Shown here: positions 42,101-48,646 of the stretch, one piece after another
Numbering within the stretch: the stretch's first letter is position 1
Layout: each line of letters starts with the position of its first letter
Source of the DNA: Polyangiaceae bacterium
GTDB taxonomy: Bacteria > Myxococcota_A > Polyangia > Polyangiales > Polyangiaceae
Length of the DNA stretch: 53,584 bases
Direction: 5' to 3'
Assembly (NCBI GenBank): GCA_025936045.1
Contig: JAICUB010000043.1
Coordinates: 1-53,584 of the forward strand
Position numbers and translations under genes: made by a program
Notes under the pieces: generated by a model
The model's input: the letters and a program-made list of their open reading frames with translations, nothing else
The model's database searches: none
What the model was told of the DNA's origin: nothing

Positions 42101-44584
42101 GGCCTTCGGCTTCTCGTTCAGGCGCGTCTCGTAAAGTGACGCGACGTCGCGCAGGAGCTGGAGCCGCTCGCTCGCGTCCGTCACGTGCGCGAGCCGCACC
42201 TCGAACGCCTGACTTAACCCCTTGGGGTTATTGGCGTTCTGATAAATCGGCACCAGCCGTTCGGCGGCCGCGAGGTTCGTCGGCTCGATGCTCAGCACCT
42301 TTTCATAGGCGCGAGCCGCGCGATCGAGCTTGCCCTTTTGCGTGAGCCAGAGCTCGGCAATCTTCATCAGCATGCCGACGCGCTGCGCGTCGTCGGTCGC
42401 GCGCGACTCGTTGCTCTCGAGCACGCGGATGAAGTCGTCCCACTTGCCGCTCTCGGCGTAGAACACCTCGAGGTCGTCCCAGCGGCCGAGCGTGACGTAG
42501 CGCTTCTTCAGCTGCTCTTGGGCGCGCCGGTCGTCGGGCGCGAGCGTGAGCAACATGCGATACGCGTCGACGGCCCGCTCTTCGTCCTTCAAACGATCCC
42601 CGGCGACCTGGCCGAGCTTGTTCAGGAGCTCGATCTTCGCCGGTGTGTCGTACGTGAGCTCGGCGAGCTTGGAGAGGACATCGGCGAGCTTCTCGTACTC
42701 GCGCGAACGTTCGTAGAGCCCGGCAAGCGCGTTCAGCGCATCGACGTCTTCGGAGTCGTTCTGCAGCACGACTGCCCAGAGATCGATGCAGACCTCGGGC
42801 TTCTTCACCTTGTCCGTCGCGAGCAGCGCGACCTGCTTGAACTTGGCTGCGCGCTCCCCGCCCTCGGGCAGCGCCTCCGCCTCGCGCACCATGAGCGCGA
42901 TGAGCTTCTCCCAATCGCGACGTTTTTCGTACGCGTCACGTAGGTAAGCGACCGCTTTCGGCTGCGCGGGGTCGAGCTCGAGCGCGCGCTCGTAGGCGCG
43001 CGCAGCCTCCGCCTGGTTCGCCTTGCTCGCGTAGAGATCGCCCGCCTCGAGGTAGTTTTGAACTCGCTCCGTCGGATCGGAGAGCGCGTCCCCCAGCAGG
43101 ATGAGCGTCTTCACGTACTCGTGCTGGCGCTTCGCAGCGGCTTGCTGCGCGAGCTTTTCACGGAGCTCGGCCACGAGCGCGGCGTTCTCCATCTTGGCGG
43201 GGGGAGCCACGGGCGTGGGGGCGGGCTCCGGCGCGGCCGCAACGGGAACCGGGGCAGGCGTGGGTTCCGGCGCAACCGGCTCGCGCTCCGGCTCGGCAGC
43301 AGGCGGCGGAGCGGTGATGAGCTCGGGTTCCTCGAGCCCCGCGGCCGGCGGGTTCGTCGGGACGTCGAGCCCCTCCGCCTGCGCCGTGGATGGATCGGAT
43401 TTACTTTCGCCCTTGGGGCGCTTCGAACGGCGTGAACGTTGCGACACTTCCGCCTCCGGGGGCGTGCTGAGCGAGGCGCCGATTTGCGCTTCGAATGCGC
43501 GAAGCGCCGGGTGCTGTGGGTCGATGCGCGCGAGACGCTCGAACGAGCGACGCGCTTTGATCAGATCACCGCGCTCGCGCCACGCGACGAGGCCGGCTTG
43601 CGCGAGCAGATACGCGGCGCCCTGTCCGAGCGTCGAACGATCGGCGAGCTCTTCGGCGAGCGCGATCACGCGCTCCCAATCACCGCTGCGCGCGCCGTAA
43701 ACGTCACGCAGGAAGGTGAACGCTTCTTCGAGCGTCGGATCGGCGCGCAGCGCCTCTTCCACGAGCTCCGCGCCGAGCTCGAGGTTCGTGTGGCGGAGCG
43801 CCCACCGTGCGCCGAACGCGTACGCCACGGCCGCCTTCTCACTGGAGCCGTTCGTCTGCGCGAGCGCCGCGCGCTGCGTTTCCAGAATGGACTCGGTGCG
43901 GCCGCTGTCGACGAGCAACCCCTCGTACGTCGCGGCGACGTGTCGATCCGTGGGGTCGGCCGCGTACGCCTGCGCGAGGATGCCCTCCACCTCGTCGGGG
44001 GAGAAGCGCCGCGCGAGCCGTGCGGCGCGCAAGAAGAGCTGCGCTTTGGCAGGCGCGCTCGGCGCCGCGTGCGCGGCCTCGACGATCGCGAGCATGCGAT
44101 CTTGCCACTCGTCCGCGCCCGCCTGGACGTCCTGCAGGAGCTCCGGGATGTCCCCGGGTTGACCGTTCGAGCTCTGAAGCGCCTTTGCGTATGCCTCGGT
44201 CGCGCGATCGTACTCGCCGAGGTCCGAGAGCACGTCACCGAGCTGGTGATGAAGCGCGCTTCGATCAGCAGCGTCGGGAGCGGCCTTCAGCTGAAGCTCG
44301 AGGAGCTTCTGCACCATGTTGAGCTTGCCGAGATCCCAATAGATCCCGCGCGCCTCGGCCAGCGCTTCGACGAGTGCCGGGTTCTGCTTGTACGCGTCCT
44401 GAAAGTGCTTGAGAGCGCGCACCCCCTGGAGAAAGCGCGTGCGCAGGAGGCGCCCGAGTCGAAGATGAAGGTCCGCTTTCACCGCCGGGTCGTTCGCGGC
44501 GCCAATCCCTTGTTCGAGCGCCTCGACGACGCCCTGATAGTCGTGAGTGCTCGTAAGCTGCTTCAGACGCTGCTCTAGATCCAT
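33179..44584 (-). CDS. Giant TPR protein, GltI/AgmK-like, with degenerate M48-like C-terminus
   Basis: A single uninterrupted frame of 3801 residues (about 430 kDa), ATG at 44584 with GAGG upstream. There is no signal peptide, so it is cytosolic. Residues about 1-370 are TPR hairpins, 375-470 a charged/Pro-rich linker, and about 480-3500 a long solenoid of roughly 40 two-TPR units with a period of about 73 residues; each carries a motif like GRWEDLIGVFRRRIEL or LGDIPAAIE...LDPD. The last about 230 residues differ: APALYVRNDVPGAIVAV, LTFMCGKHLSHYRG and ELTACRAGLIVSGDLEVA align by eye with M48 peptidases but lack HExxH. Size, TPR content and position after a GltG-like gene match M. xanthus GltI/AgmK of the gliding motor. 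Confidence 0.88.
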   Translation of the reverse strand: MDLEQRLKQLTSTHDYQGVVEALEQGIGAANDPAVKADLHLRLGRLLRTRFLQGVRALKHFQDAYKQNPALVEALAEARGIYWDLGKLNMVQKLLELQLKAAPDAADRSALHHQLGDVLSDLGEYDRATEAYAKALQSSNGQPGDIPELLQDVQAGADEWQDRMLAIVEAAHAAPSAPAKAQLFLRAARLARRFSPDEVEGILAQAYAADPTDRHVAATYEGLLVDSGRTESILETQRAALAQTNGSSEKAAVAYAFGARWALRHTNLELGAELVEEALRADPTLEEAFTFLRDVYGARSGDWERVIALAEELADRSTLGQGAAYLLAQAGLVAWRERGDLIKARRSFERLARIDPQHPALRAFEAQIGASLSTPPEAEVSQRSRRSKRPKGESKSDPSTAQAEGLDVPTNPPAAGLEEPELITAPPPAAEPEREPVAPEPTPAPVPVAAAPEPAPTPVAPPAKMENAALVAELREKLAQQAAAKRQHEYVKTLILLGDALSDPTERVQNYLEAGDLYASKANQAEAARAYERALELDPAQPKAVAYLRDAYEKRRDWEKLIALMVREAEALPEGGERAAKFKQVALLATDKVKKPEVCIDLWAVVLQNDSEDVDALNALAGLYERSREYEKLADVLSKLAELTYDTPAKIELLNKLGQVAGDRLKDEERAVDAYRMLLTLAPDDRRAQEQLKKRYVTLGRWDDLEVFYAESGKWDDFIRVLESNESRATDDAQRVGMLMKIAELWLTQKGKLDRAARAYEKVLSIEPTNLAAAERLVPIYQNANNPKGLSQAFEVRLAHVTDASERLQLLRDVASLYETRLNEKPKAFERYLSAFELAPGDANTQADVERAAKVTGGWDQVVAAYRAAIESSSDSLEQNALRLRLGRVLVEEVSRVDDALAEYRAVYENDPDNETALGALEGLYQHAGRWRDLLEVQHKKLELARDAVERKRIRYDIARLHETELGDIPAAIETHQAVLDEDPADEGALAALDALYQRSKQWEPYVDVLRKRIELSSDDKLLVDLKFRLAQALHDHLDDAQGALENYREILFLDADHEGARVALEGMLSERGLSGEAASILEAIYEARGDWDKLIGALEILAKTSDDPVRTVTLLRKVGATAATQLGQLDRAMDALARAVREDPASVESRSELEVLAQHAGAWDRVIDIYAKVAAGLHDPALAREYWMRLASIQEQLDKIPDAAKSYERVLELDPADGEALQAIDALYRRTGRWEDLIGVFRRRIELVEDVGDRELLYAQMAAVFEERLGKPDEAILAYREVLALDPTSRVALDALDALFTRRAMWPELAENLEVQFGLADTDEAQLRLMLRLAALREQQMGEVDAAIEGYRQVLDRDAGNVEALAALERLGHDPQYGLTIAEILEPLYRAHGEHQKLIGVHEVQVARADGERKVELLHQISSLYEDSAGDSNSAFDTMARALAVDPAHAETRANIDRLARVTGRLLDLAKVYETLAEAQRDAELGSQLYAAAARVFEQDVPNIDRAIALYQRVLAIDPGNLEAAEALQGLFQGSERYSDMSQILQRKASVLEDVDAQKQALYQAALLEEEVLERPREAIAVYQKVLDIDGEDMRSIDALVKLHLSLSAWEELLAVYSKKVDLLLDPGEKKLILYQVGAVFERELSDVKRAIDTYQRILELDPDDLTALSRLDVLYQAAGNWSELLNVLTHEAELTQDPVESVSFQYRIAELYERHLGDVERAVELYRDILNIVPDHAPTLAALEGIKSGTRAPLAAASVLEPVYESMGEYAKLISVFEVQAAASEDPFARVELLHRIARLYEESLHDHAHAFDTYARAVGFDSQNEESLGSLERLATLIDRWPAVAELYDAELEKLDDTPDRFVELGLRVAQVYEVQLENVEAAVTRYRRVLEVDSENQGAVRSLDRLFTQTERFSDLAEILQREAEIGQSPEEILEFKFRLGQVYQTRLQDLDRAIGAYREVISAAPEHQDTVRQLEALFESGVKQAEVAQILEPLYQASSEWEKLIRVREAELAQTTDPEERVALHHRIAEDAEERLLDPVLAFNVHVRAIKEAPLDERTGAEIERLASMLDGGWEPLANAYADVLGIEGVEPSTQAVVGKRLARVFEEELADVAKAEETYRYVLTVAPQEPEALAHLDRIYSSLEQWPELAGVLEQRVLVAEDKVDQVELSTRLGQVYEERLGQVADAVRAYRRIFDELEPANENALEALSRIYQQTENYTELQKVYERELENAAGDVQEAEIRAKMAHLAADRLGNKEAAVEGWKRVLDLRGEDPEALRALAGLYEDQGRWAELTDVLERHFDIAESDEDRVAVLVRRARLFAEQLHRDDEALDTWQRVLDIDFSNVTALRAVANVWRTRKDPQELVAALHATIDRAAALLEPAELKEVYRELGQTYGTVLEQPFEAAEAWRHLLDVDGTDFEAMAELEKIYRGDARWPEVVGVKMQRAEALAEPSEQIRELLEVGEIWKKEVNDYDQATPAFEKILTVDPTHQEAFEALERLHTAAGRWEPLVELYLARLDTRETAAEKSDLLRRIAHVFEDKLGDANQAFDALVTAFADDFGDDETARFLEHLAQVTNRWTELINAANGWLAEQTEPKARIQLCLRLSKWYGENLNHPEYAQPYYQQIMALDPNNVQVLRQMAAIHRLGAQWQRVGETLQRALDVAVANDDRKMILVDLGELLEKNMGQPDQGISYYKRALEIDSLYLPALTALERMYDERQNHAELVQILTSKVAALTDHEQIAATKLRIASLYEQSLNEFERAGKVYREVLELEGGNLVALRGVERVSERLSDWPELVRVLERELDVVETERERVEVLLKLAANLEEHFLKFDQAAQRLEQALEISPAEERAYIALARCYRRLKQWLDLINAYERHVSEAASTATKVEVYGQIAQVYSEEVGDVDRSIDAYRNIVDLDETNIHALDALAKLYEKQGDAAQAIESMTRVADLTTDGVQRVEMYYRIGKALDEKLADRVQARERFEMALDLDPTHLPTLAALRTIAIDESDWDRAARYLEQEQANTPSARTRAKLLVELGKLRDEMLGEHEAAVQAWELAIQADPDCEEAALPLVQEYVRVEKWAQAEPLAEMLAKKSKGKDRQEQHTLQKLLGKIHAALKNFEKALKAYQSANQLDVTDQETIRGIADVAYELKDWPSALTNYQKVLTALSEDDTEQRTDVYFRLGNIKREQNQARQAINNYEKALALDADHRPTLEALVDVYAKANDWKQVAAYRRQVLDSVMDGDERYEILNTIGDIWAEKEKNPHKAIEALEEARELRPNDHVLLHKLLQLYQAAAEWQRMIDTLQSIAELEERPEIKARYIFTQAQICRDKLEDPDRAVELFNDALDLNPSYLEAFERINKILTTQKAWKQLERSYRKMIHRIAGKGNTDLEHTLWHQLGLIYRDRLQQADTAIEAFKMASVTKPDSTVIHQILAELYEVNERWDDGIVEQRVLLAADPLAIEPYRALYRLYLHKQSYDEAWCQAAAMAFLRKADEEENRFFEDYRPHGILPVKGRVTNELWQTAVFHSDENLYISKIFEMIAPAALLAKIAQLQDQKKLPVLDKRFYQDPMTSTVTFAKTFGWAAQVLGIQAPALYVRNDVPGAIVAVPATPPASVAGQTVLTGFQPQELTFMCGKHLSHYRGEHYIRTLFPTQAELTIMLFAGVMIAAPNTPMPQDMAAQIRATAQELAKHIQPVQLEGLRMVVKRFIEEGAKANIKRWNQAVELTACRAGLIVSGDLEVAKKILSAEQQLPGDLSPAEKMKELLLYSVSEEYSRVRQALGIAVAA

Positions 44585-44761
44585 GCTGCCTCGGTCAACT
44601 GCCGAAACCCCCGACGCCCCTCGACGTCGCGCCTTCCGGAGGTAGGAGGCGCGACCCTTTCAAGCCCAAAGCCCGATGAGCGACCGCGGCCACGCGGGCG
44701 CAACGGTCGCTTTCACACACTTGCACCGCGCTCACCGATGGCTCGCGGGCAAGACGCTCGT

Positions 44762-45676
44762 TCACTGTCCGAGCTTCTGGAGCAGCGATTGCGATGTCTG
44801 GCACTGCTCCTCGAACTTCTTGGCGCCCGCACCTTTGCAGACGCGCTTCGTGAACGTATTGAGGAGACGAACCGCGCGCTCTTTTTGAGGCGGATCCATC
44901 GTCGCGTAGGTGCTGCCGAGATCGAACGAAAATTCGGGATGTGACTCACCCGCGAACTTCTCGGCCTTCTCGACGGCAGCGAGCTGGCCCGCCTTGTCGC
45001 CGCGCATGAGCGCCGCATTCGCGAGCAAGATGTACATGTTGTAGATCTTCGGGAGGTTCTTCTCGTCGGGCTGCACGAGCTTCGTGCCCTCGGTGATGAC
45101 CTGCTCCGCCTCTTTGTCGAGCTTGAAGAGCAGATAGAGGTCGGCGAGATCCGGATAGAAGAAGCCCTTCGTGGGATCGTGCTGGATCGCCTTCGTGTAT
45201 TGATCGACCGCGCCCTGCTCGTCGTCCGTCCACTGCAGGCACTCACCCATCAAGAAGTAACATTCCGCGATGTTCGGATCCTTCTCGATGCACTTCTTGA
45301 GCGGCTCTTTTGCCTGCTCGAACGCGTCCTTGTTCCCGGCCTCGGCCTGCTTCACGAGCGCGTAGCCGCGCTTGTACCAGTAGGTCGCGAAATCGGGCGC
45401 AAGCGAGGTCGCGCGCGATAGGGTCGACCCCATCTTGTCCCAATCCTCCTTCTTCTCGTACGCGTTCGCGAGCTTCCAGAGGATACGGTGGTTCGAGGGA
45501 TCGAGCTGTACCGCCTGCTCGTACTTGCCGATGGCGTTGTCGACGTTGACCTTGACCGATTGATCACCCTCGTTCGCGAGGTTGATCGCCTCGATCCCGT
45601 TGCGGCTGCAACCGGCGGCCGAGAACACGAGGGCCAGAGCGAGACCGATGATCTTTTCGCATCGAACGAGTTTCAT
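44762..45676 (-). CDS. TPR lipoprotein in the Glt-like cluster
   Basis: The product has 304 residues. A signal peptide with lipobox SAAGC (Cys 23) is followed by SRNGIEAINLANEGDQ. About six TPR motifs are visible (NAIGKYEQAVQLDPSNHRIL, ANAYEKKEDWDKMGSTLSRA, ECYFLMGECLQWTDDEQGAV and others), and the C-terminal part contains two more Cys (KRVCKGAG, EEQCQTS). It occupies the place between gltG-like and gltI-like genes where M. xanthus has gltH, which encodes a beta-barrel; this protein is instead a helical-repeat lipoprotein. The 431-bp gap and hairpins upstream suggest its own promoter. The gltI-like gene begins 177 bp after its stop. It is probably attached to the outer membrane facing the periplasm. 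Confidence 0.88.
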   Translation of the reverse strand: MKLVRCEKIIGLALALVFSAAGCSRNGIEAINLANEGDQSVKVNVDNAIGKYEQAVQLDPSNHRILWKLANAYEKKEDWDKMGSTLSRATSLAPDFATYWYKRGYALVKQAEAGNKDAFEQAKEPLKKCIEKDPNIAECYFLMGECLQWTDDEQGAVDQYTKAIQHDPTKGFFYPDLADLYLLFKLDKEAEQVITEGTKLVQPDEKNLPKIYNMYILLANAALMRGDKAGQLAAVEKAEKFAGESHPEFSFDLGSTYATMDPPQKERAVRLLNTFTKRVCKGAGAKKFEEQCQTSQSLLQKLGQ

Positions 45677-46108
45677 GGGGCGCTATCCGTGGGGTTCGAA
45701 GGGATGTGCGGGGTGGGCCGACCAAGCCCAAACCTGGCTGTCTTGAAGCGGTAAGTTCCGAGGCGACGTCGCCCGCCGAGGCCCTCGTGCGGCCGACTCC
45801 GGCGCGACACGATCGGGCCTTTATGCGCGAGCAAGAGGGGTCCGAGCATAGGCGCACGGCACCCGTGAAGTAAAGCCGCAATCCGTCCCGGTTCGCCTTG
45901 AGTTTACGAGCACTTCGCACGCTCGCCGTTGCTCGCGTGCTCCTTTTCCCTAGAGCGCTGCGCCGCGAGGGCGCAGCGCGGCGAAACCCGAACCGTCCTG
46001 GCGCGCCCTTCCCCAATGCACCGACAAATGCTCGCGCGCCTCGAGCCGTCCGGAGACGGTCGAGGCGCGCGATGTCCGTTCGCGAAACGGACGTGCTCGT
46101 CGGGCTGA
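45677..46108. other. Long intergenic region with hairpins
   Basis: These 432 bases lie between the gltG-like stop and the TPR lipoprotein start. Two strong inverted repeats sit next to the gltG-like stop (46033-46092). Another perfect 10-bp hairpin (GCGCTGCGCC/GGCGCAGCGC, loop GCGAG) lies at 45955-45979. The rest (about 45680-45950) has no recognisable gene and should contain the lipoprotein promoter. No credible short coding frame was seen on either strand. Confidence 0.6.
46033..46092 (-). terminator. Double hairpin after the gltG-like gene
   Basis: In minus-strand order: a 7-bp perfect hairpin GTCCGTT/AACGGAC (46074-46092) and a 15-bp hairpin with one bulge (46033-46048 with 46057-46071), starting 17 bp after the stop codon. 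A 16-base palindrome CGGGCTGATCAGCCCG overlaps the stop itself (46101-46116). No T-run follows, so factor-assisted termination or RNA stabilisation is possible. Confidence 0.5.
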
Positions 46109-48127
46109 TCAGCCCGGTTCGAGCATGATCGGATAGACGACGGTAACGATGCCACCCTCGGGCTGCGGAAAGCTCAGGCCGTAGAAGGCGGAAAGCACAC
46201 AGCTCACCACACCGCTGTCCGGCAAATCCGAGCCGCCGTTACCCACGTTGGACACCGAGCCATCACGTCCAATCACGAACCGCGCCGACACGCGGCCTTG
46301 CAGGTTCGGGTTACGCCCGAGGCCCTGCTCGTAACACATACGGACACGACCGTAGTTCTGACGCACGATGCGCTGAATGACTTCCGGCGGCAGGCGACCG
46401 CTCACGGTCGTCGCACCCATACGCACCTTGGGAGCTGCGGTCTTGTGCGAGCCACCGAGGCGGCCGTGACCGGCGCCGAAGCCCTGGCCGGTACCGACGC
46501 CCGCGCCATGGCCGAGCGTGCCGATGTTTCCGAGGCCGATGCCTTCACCGCGACCGCCGCCGCCTTCACCGATGCCGGAGAGACCGAGACCGCCGGCGCC
46601 GAACGCGTCGCCGATTTCATCGCCCCACATGTTGCCGCGTGCGCTGATCTCGTCCGTGCCGGACGACGTGTCACGTCCCCACGGTGCCGTCGGGGCGTTC
46701 GGATCGCCGGCCGCGCCCGTGTTGAGCAGGCCGATCATGCCGAACTCCATCGCCTCGCGCAGAGCCGCTTGGCGCGCGATGTGCGGATCCGGATTGTCCT
46801 TCGGACCCTGCACCGCGTAGCGCTTATTGGTGGCCTTGGTCGTGGGATTACCCATCGACCCCTCTTCGCCCTTCGCGCGCGTCCCGGTGCCGCCCTCCTT
46901 GTTGTCGGAGTTGTCCTGGACGACCTCGGGCTCCTTCTCCTCTTGCTCGCGCTCGGCAGCCGCCTTGAGGTACTGCTGCATCAAGAAGAGCGCGTCCTTG
47001 TCGAGCTCCTCGTCGTCGGTGAGGCCGAGGGGCGGAACGAAGAACGCCATCGCGGCGATGAGGCCCGCGTGCGCGAGGAACGACAGGCCGAAGTACATCG
47101 CGATCGTCCAGTCCCACGCCGTCCCGACACCGTGCTTGATCGGACGGCCCGCGTTCACCGCGCCCACCTCGAACACGAAGTCGTTGAGCTCCATGTGGGC
47201 GCGGGCGCCGCCCGGCAGCGAGAACTGCTGACCGCCGCTGAGCTCGGCGCTCGGTTGCGCGCGGGCGCGGATGTCGTCGAGCGAGAGCCGGCCTTGGCCC
47301 GGCAGATCGACCCAGCCTTGCGCGGCCGGGTGGATGACGAGGCTCACCGACGCTCGGTCACCCGTCACGATCGGCAAGCGCGTCGTTCCGAGCTTCTCGC
47401 TCGGGATGAAGAAGTCGCAGCCGAAATTCTTCCCCTGCTCCTCACCGACGTAGAAGTTACGCGGCGGCGTGAGGTGCGACACGTGGAGCACGTTCGAGCC
47501 CCAGAGCACCATCACCTCGACCGACTGTACGTGCGGCAGCTCGACCTCGTCCGCGCTCACGGCGGGACCGCTCTGCAGCATCTGATACGTGTAGGTGCCT
47601 TCGGGAGCATCCTCCGGCACGTAGCTCGCAGCCGCGTGCGCCTGCGCCGCCGCGCCCGCCGCGAACGGATTGGTGTGACCGACCTCGAAGGGATTCGGTG
47701 CGCCGCCGCCGAACGGATTCGGTGCGCCACCGCCACCGAACGGGTTCGGTGCGCCGCCGCCGAACGGGTTCGCACCGCCGCCGAAAGCCGGCGGAGCCGG
47801 CGCGTGCGCTTCGGTGCCCGCGGGATCGGCTGCTTCCAGCACGATCTTCGCGCCTCCGACTTGGATTTGATCGCCGACGTGCAGCTTGCACTTGTTGACG
47901 CGGGCGCCGTTCACGAGCGTGCCCGGCTCATTGCCGAGGTCGATCAGCGTGATGTCGTCGGGGCCTGCGACTTCGATCACTGCATGCATGCGCGACGCGT
48001 ATTCATCGTCGACACGCAGATGGCTCTTCGGATCCTTGCCGACCTTGACGATGTCCTGCGTCACCGTCTCGTGGCGCTGGAACGCATCACCTTGATAAAT
48101 CGCGAACGTCAGAACTGCCTTGGCCAT
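46109..48127 (-). CDS. gltG: FHA-TM-TonB-like protein GltG (PglI), AgmX/PglI C-terminal domain
   Basis: The product has 672 residues, with ATG at 48127 and GAGGA upstream. A cytosolic FHA domain (about 5-100: IVKVGKDPKSHLRVDDEYAS, then RMHAVIE) has Lys in place of the usual GR arginine. A linker with repeated NPFGGG follows, then a beta domain (about 200-340), one membrane helix (IAMYFGLSFLAHAGLIAAMA, about 352-375), a Glu-rich and then Gly-rich periplasmic stretch, and the AgmX/PglI-type TonB-like C-terminus (RIVRQNYGRVRMCYEQGLGR ... VVSCVLSAFYGLSFPQPEGG) with its paired Cys. In M. xanthus, GltG joins the inner-membrane motor to the envelope parts of the gliding machine. The order gltD-E-F-G supports the name; a sporulation Nfs paralog is the main alternative. 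Confidence 0.85.
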   Translation of the reverse strand: MAKAVLTFAIYQGDAFQRHETVTQDIVKVGKDPKSHLRVDDEYASRMHAVIEVAGPDDITLIDLGNEPGTLVNGARVNKCKLHVGDQIQVGGAKIVLEAADPAGTEAHAPAPPAFGGGANPFGGGAPNPFGGGGAPNPFGGGAPNPFEVGHTNPFAAGAAAQAHAAASYVPEDAPEGTYTYQMLQSGPAVSADEVELPHVQSVEVMVLWGSNVLHVSHLTPPRNFYVGEEQGKNFGCDFFIPSEKLGTTRLPIVTGDRASVSLVIHPAAQGWVDLPGQGRLSLDDIRARAQPSAELSGGQQFSLPGGARAHMELNDFVFEVGAVNAGRPIKHGVGTAWDWTIAMYFGLSFLAHAGLIAAMAFFVPPLGLTDDEELDKDALFLMQQYLKAAAEREQEEKEPEVVQDNSDNKEGGTGTRAKGEEGSMGNPTTKATNKRYAVQGPKDNPDPHIARQAALREAMEFGMIGLLNTGAAGDPNAPTAPWGRDTSSGTDEISARGNMWGDEIGDAFGAGGLGLSGIGEGGGGRGEGIGLGNIGTLGHGAGVGTGQGFGAGHGRLGGSHKTAAPKVRMGATTVSGRLPPEVIQRIVRQNYGRVRMCYEQGLGRNPNLQGRVSARFVIGRDGSVSNVGNGGSDLPDSGVVSCVLSAFYGLSFPQPEGGIVTVVYPIMLEPG
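47670..47788 (-). repeat. Repeated NPFGGG coding units in the gltG-like linker
   Basis: About four in-frame units of 21-24 bases encode NPFGGGAP or NPFGGGGAP, with two diverged NPF copies on the distal side (NPFEVGHT, NPFAAG). The units are nearly identical at the DNA level, so copy number could vary between strains. Confidence 0.7.
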
Positions 48128-48212
48128 TAATCGATCTTCCTCAAGTGCTGCACGTGCAGCGCATACCGTTCAGCGGCGTGGCGGCGCGAAGTATCGCCGC
48201 GACATGAACGCC

Positions 48213-48509
48213 TCAGATGTTCTCGACCGACTTCAGCATCTCGGGGATGAAGTGAGTGCGCGGGCGAATCAGCGTCGTGCGGGCCGCCTTCGGGCGGACC
48301 TTGATGGTCGCGTCGTTCGGCCCGAAGCCACCGGCAGCGAGCGGATCGTCGCTGAACTCGTAGCCGTAGCCCTCCCCGCTTTTGTCACCGGCGCCGGCGG
48401 TCTCTTTGGCCGCCGCTGCGTCCTGCGCCCACGCGCTCGAAGCGAGCATCAGCACGAAAGCCCCCGCCACCGTCGCAACCATCGTCTTGGTTCGCTTGGA
48501 AGTCGTCAT
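48213..48509 (-). CDS. Small secreted protein in the GltF position
   Basis: The product has 98 residues. The ATG at 48509 is chosen over a longer frame from 48596 because AGGAG lies upstream and the sequence MTTSKRTKTMVATVAGAFVL opens a signal peptide (LMLASSAWA, then QDA). The mature protein is about 70 residues: a short Ala/Gly/Glu-rich part, then EFSDDPLAAGGFGPNDATIK and VRPKAARTTLIRPRTHFIPE, ending MLKSVENI. The C-terminal basic stretch looks like a conserved functional tail. It lies between gltE- and gltG-like genes, where M. xanthus has gltF, encoding a small periplasmic protein; naming is by position, not by a motif I can verify. Confidence 0.78.
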   Translation of the reverse strand: MTTSKRTKTMVATVAGAFVLMLASSAWAQDAAAAKETAGAGDKSGEGYGYEFSDDPLAAGGFGPNDATIKVRPKAARTTLIRPRTHFIPEMLKSVENI

Positions 48510-48646
48510 TTTCTTGAGCTCCTGTTCGTCCTCGGCGCGCGGGCCGCATCCTGATTCCAGTGGGATTGTACTCACGACGAGTACTCCGTCAACCACTAAT
48601 CCGGCCGGATTGACACCGGCCGGATCAGGGTGTTCCCAGTCTTTAA

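Noticed and set aside
33179..44584. Possibility that the giant gene is two or more fused genes or an assembly artefact
   Set aside because: The frame is continuous, with a uniform repeat pattern and no internal start or ribosome-binding site needed; size agrees with remembered GltI/AgmK proteins. Repeat collapse in assembly cannot be excluded.
45898..46128. Short plus-strand frame in the 431-bp gap
   Set aside because: No ribosome-binding site, Arg/Ala-rich product, and it overlaps hairpins; no evidence of coding.
46298..48130. Plus-strand open frame of 610 codons opposite the gltG-like gene
   Set aside because: Arg/His-rich mirror of a coding strand; the opposite strand has FHA and AgmX/PglI domains, so that one is the gene.
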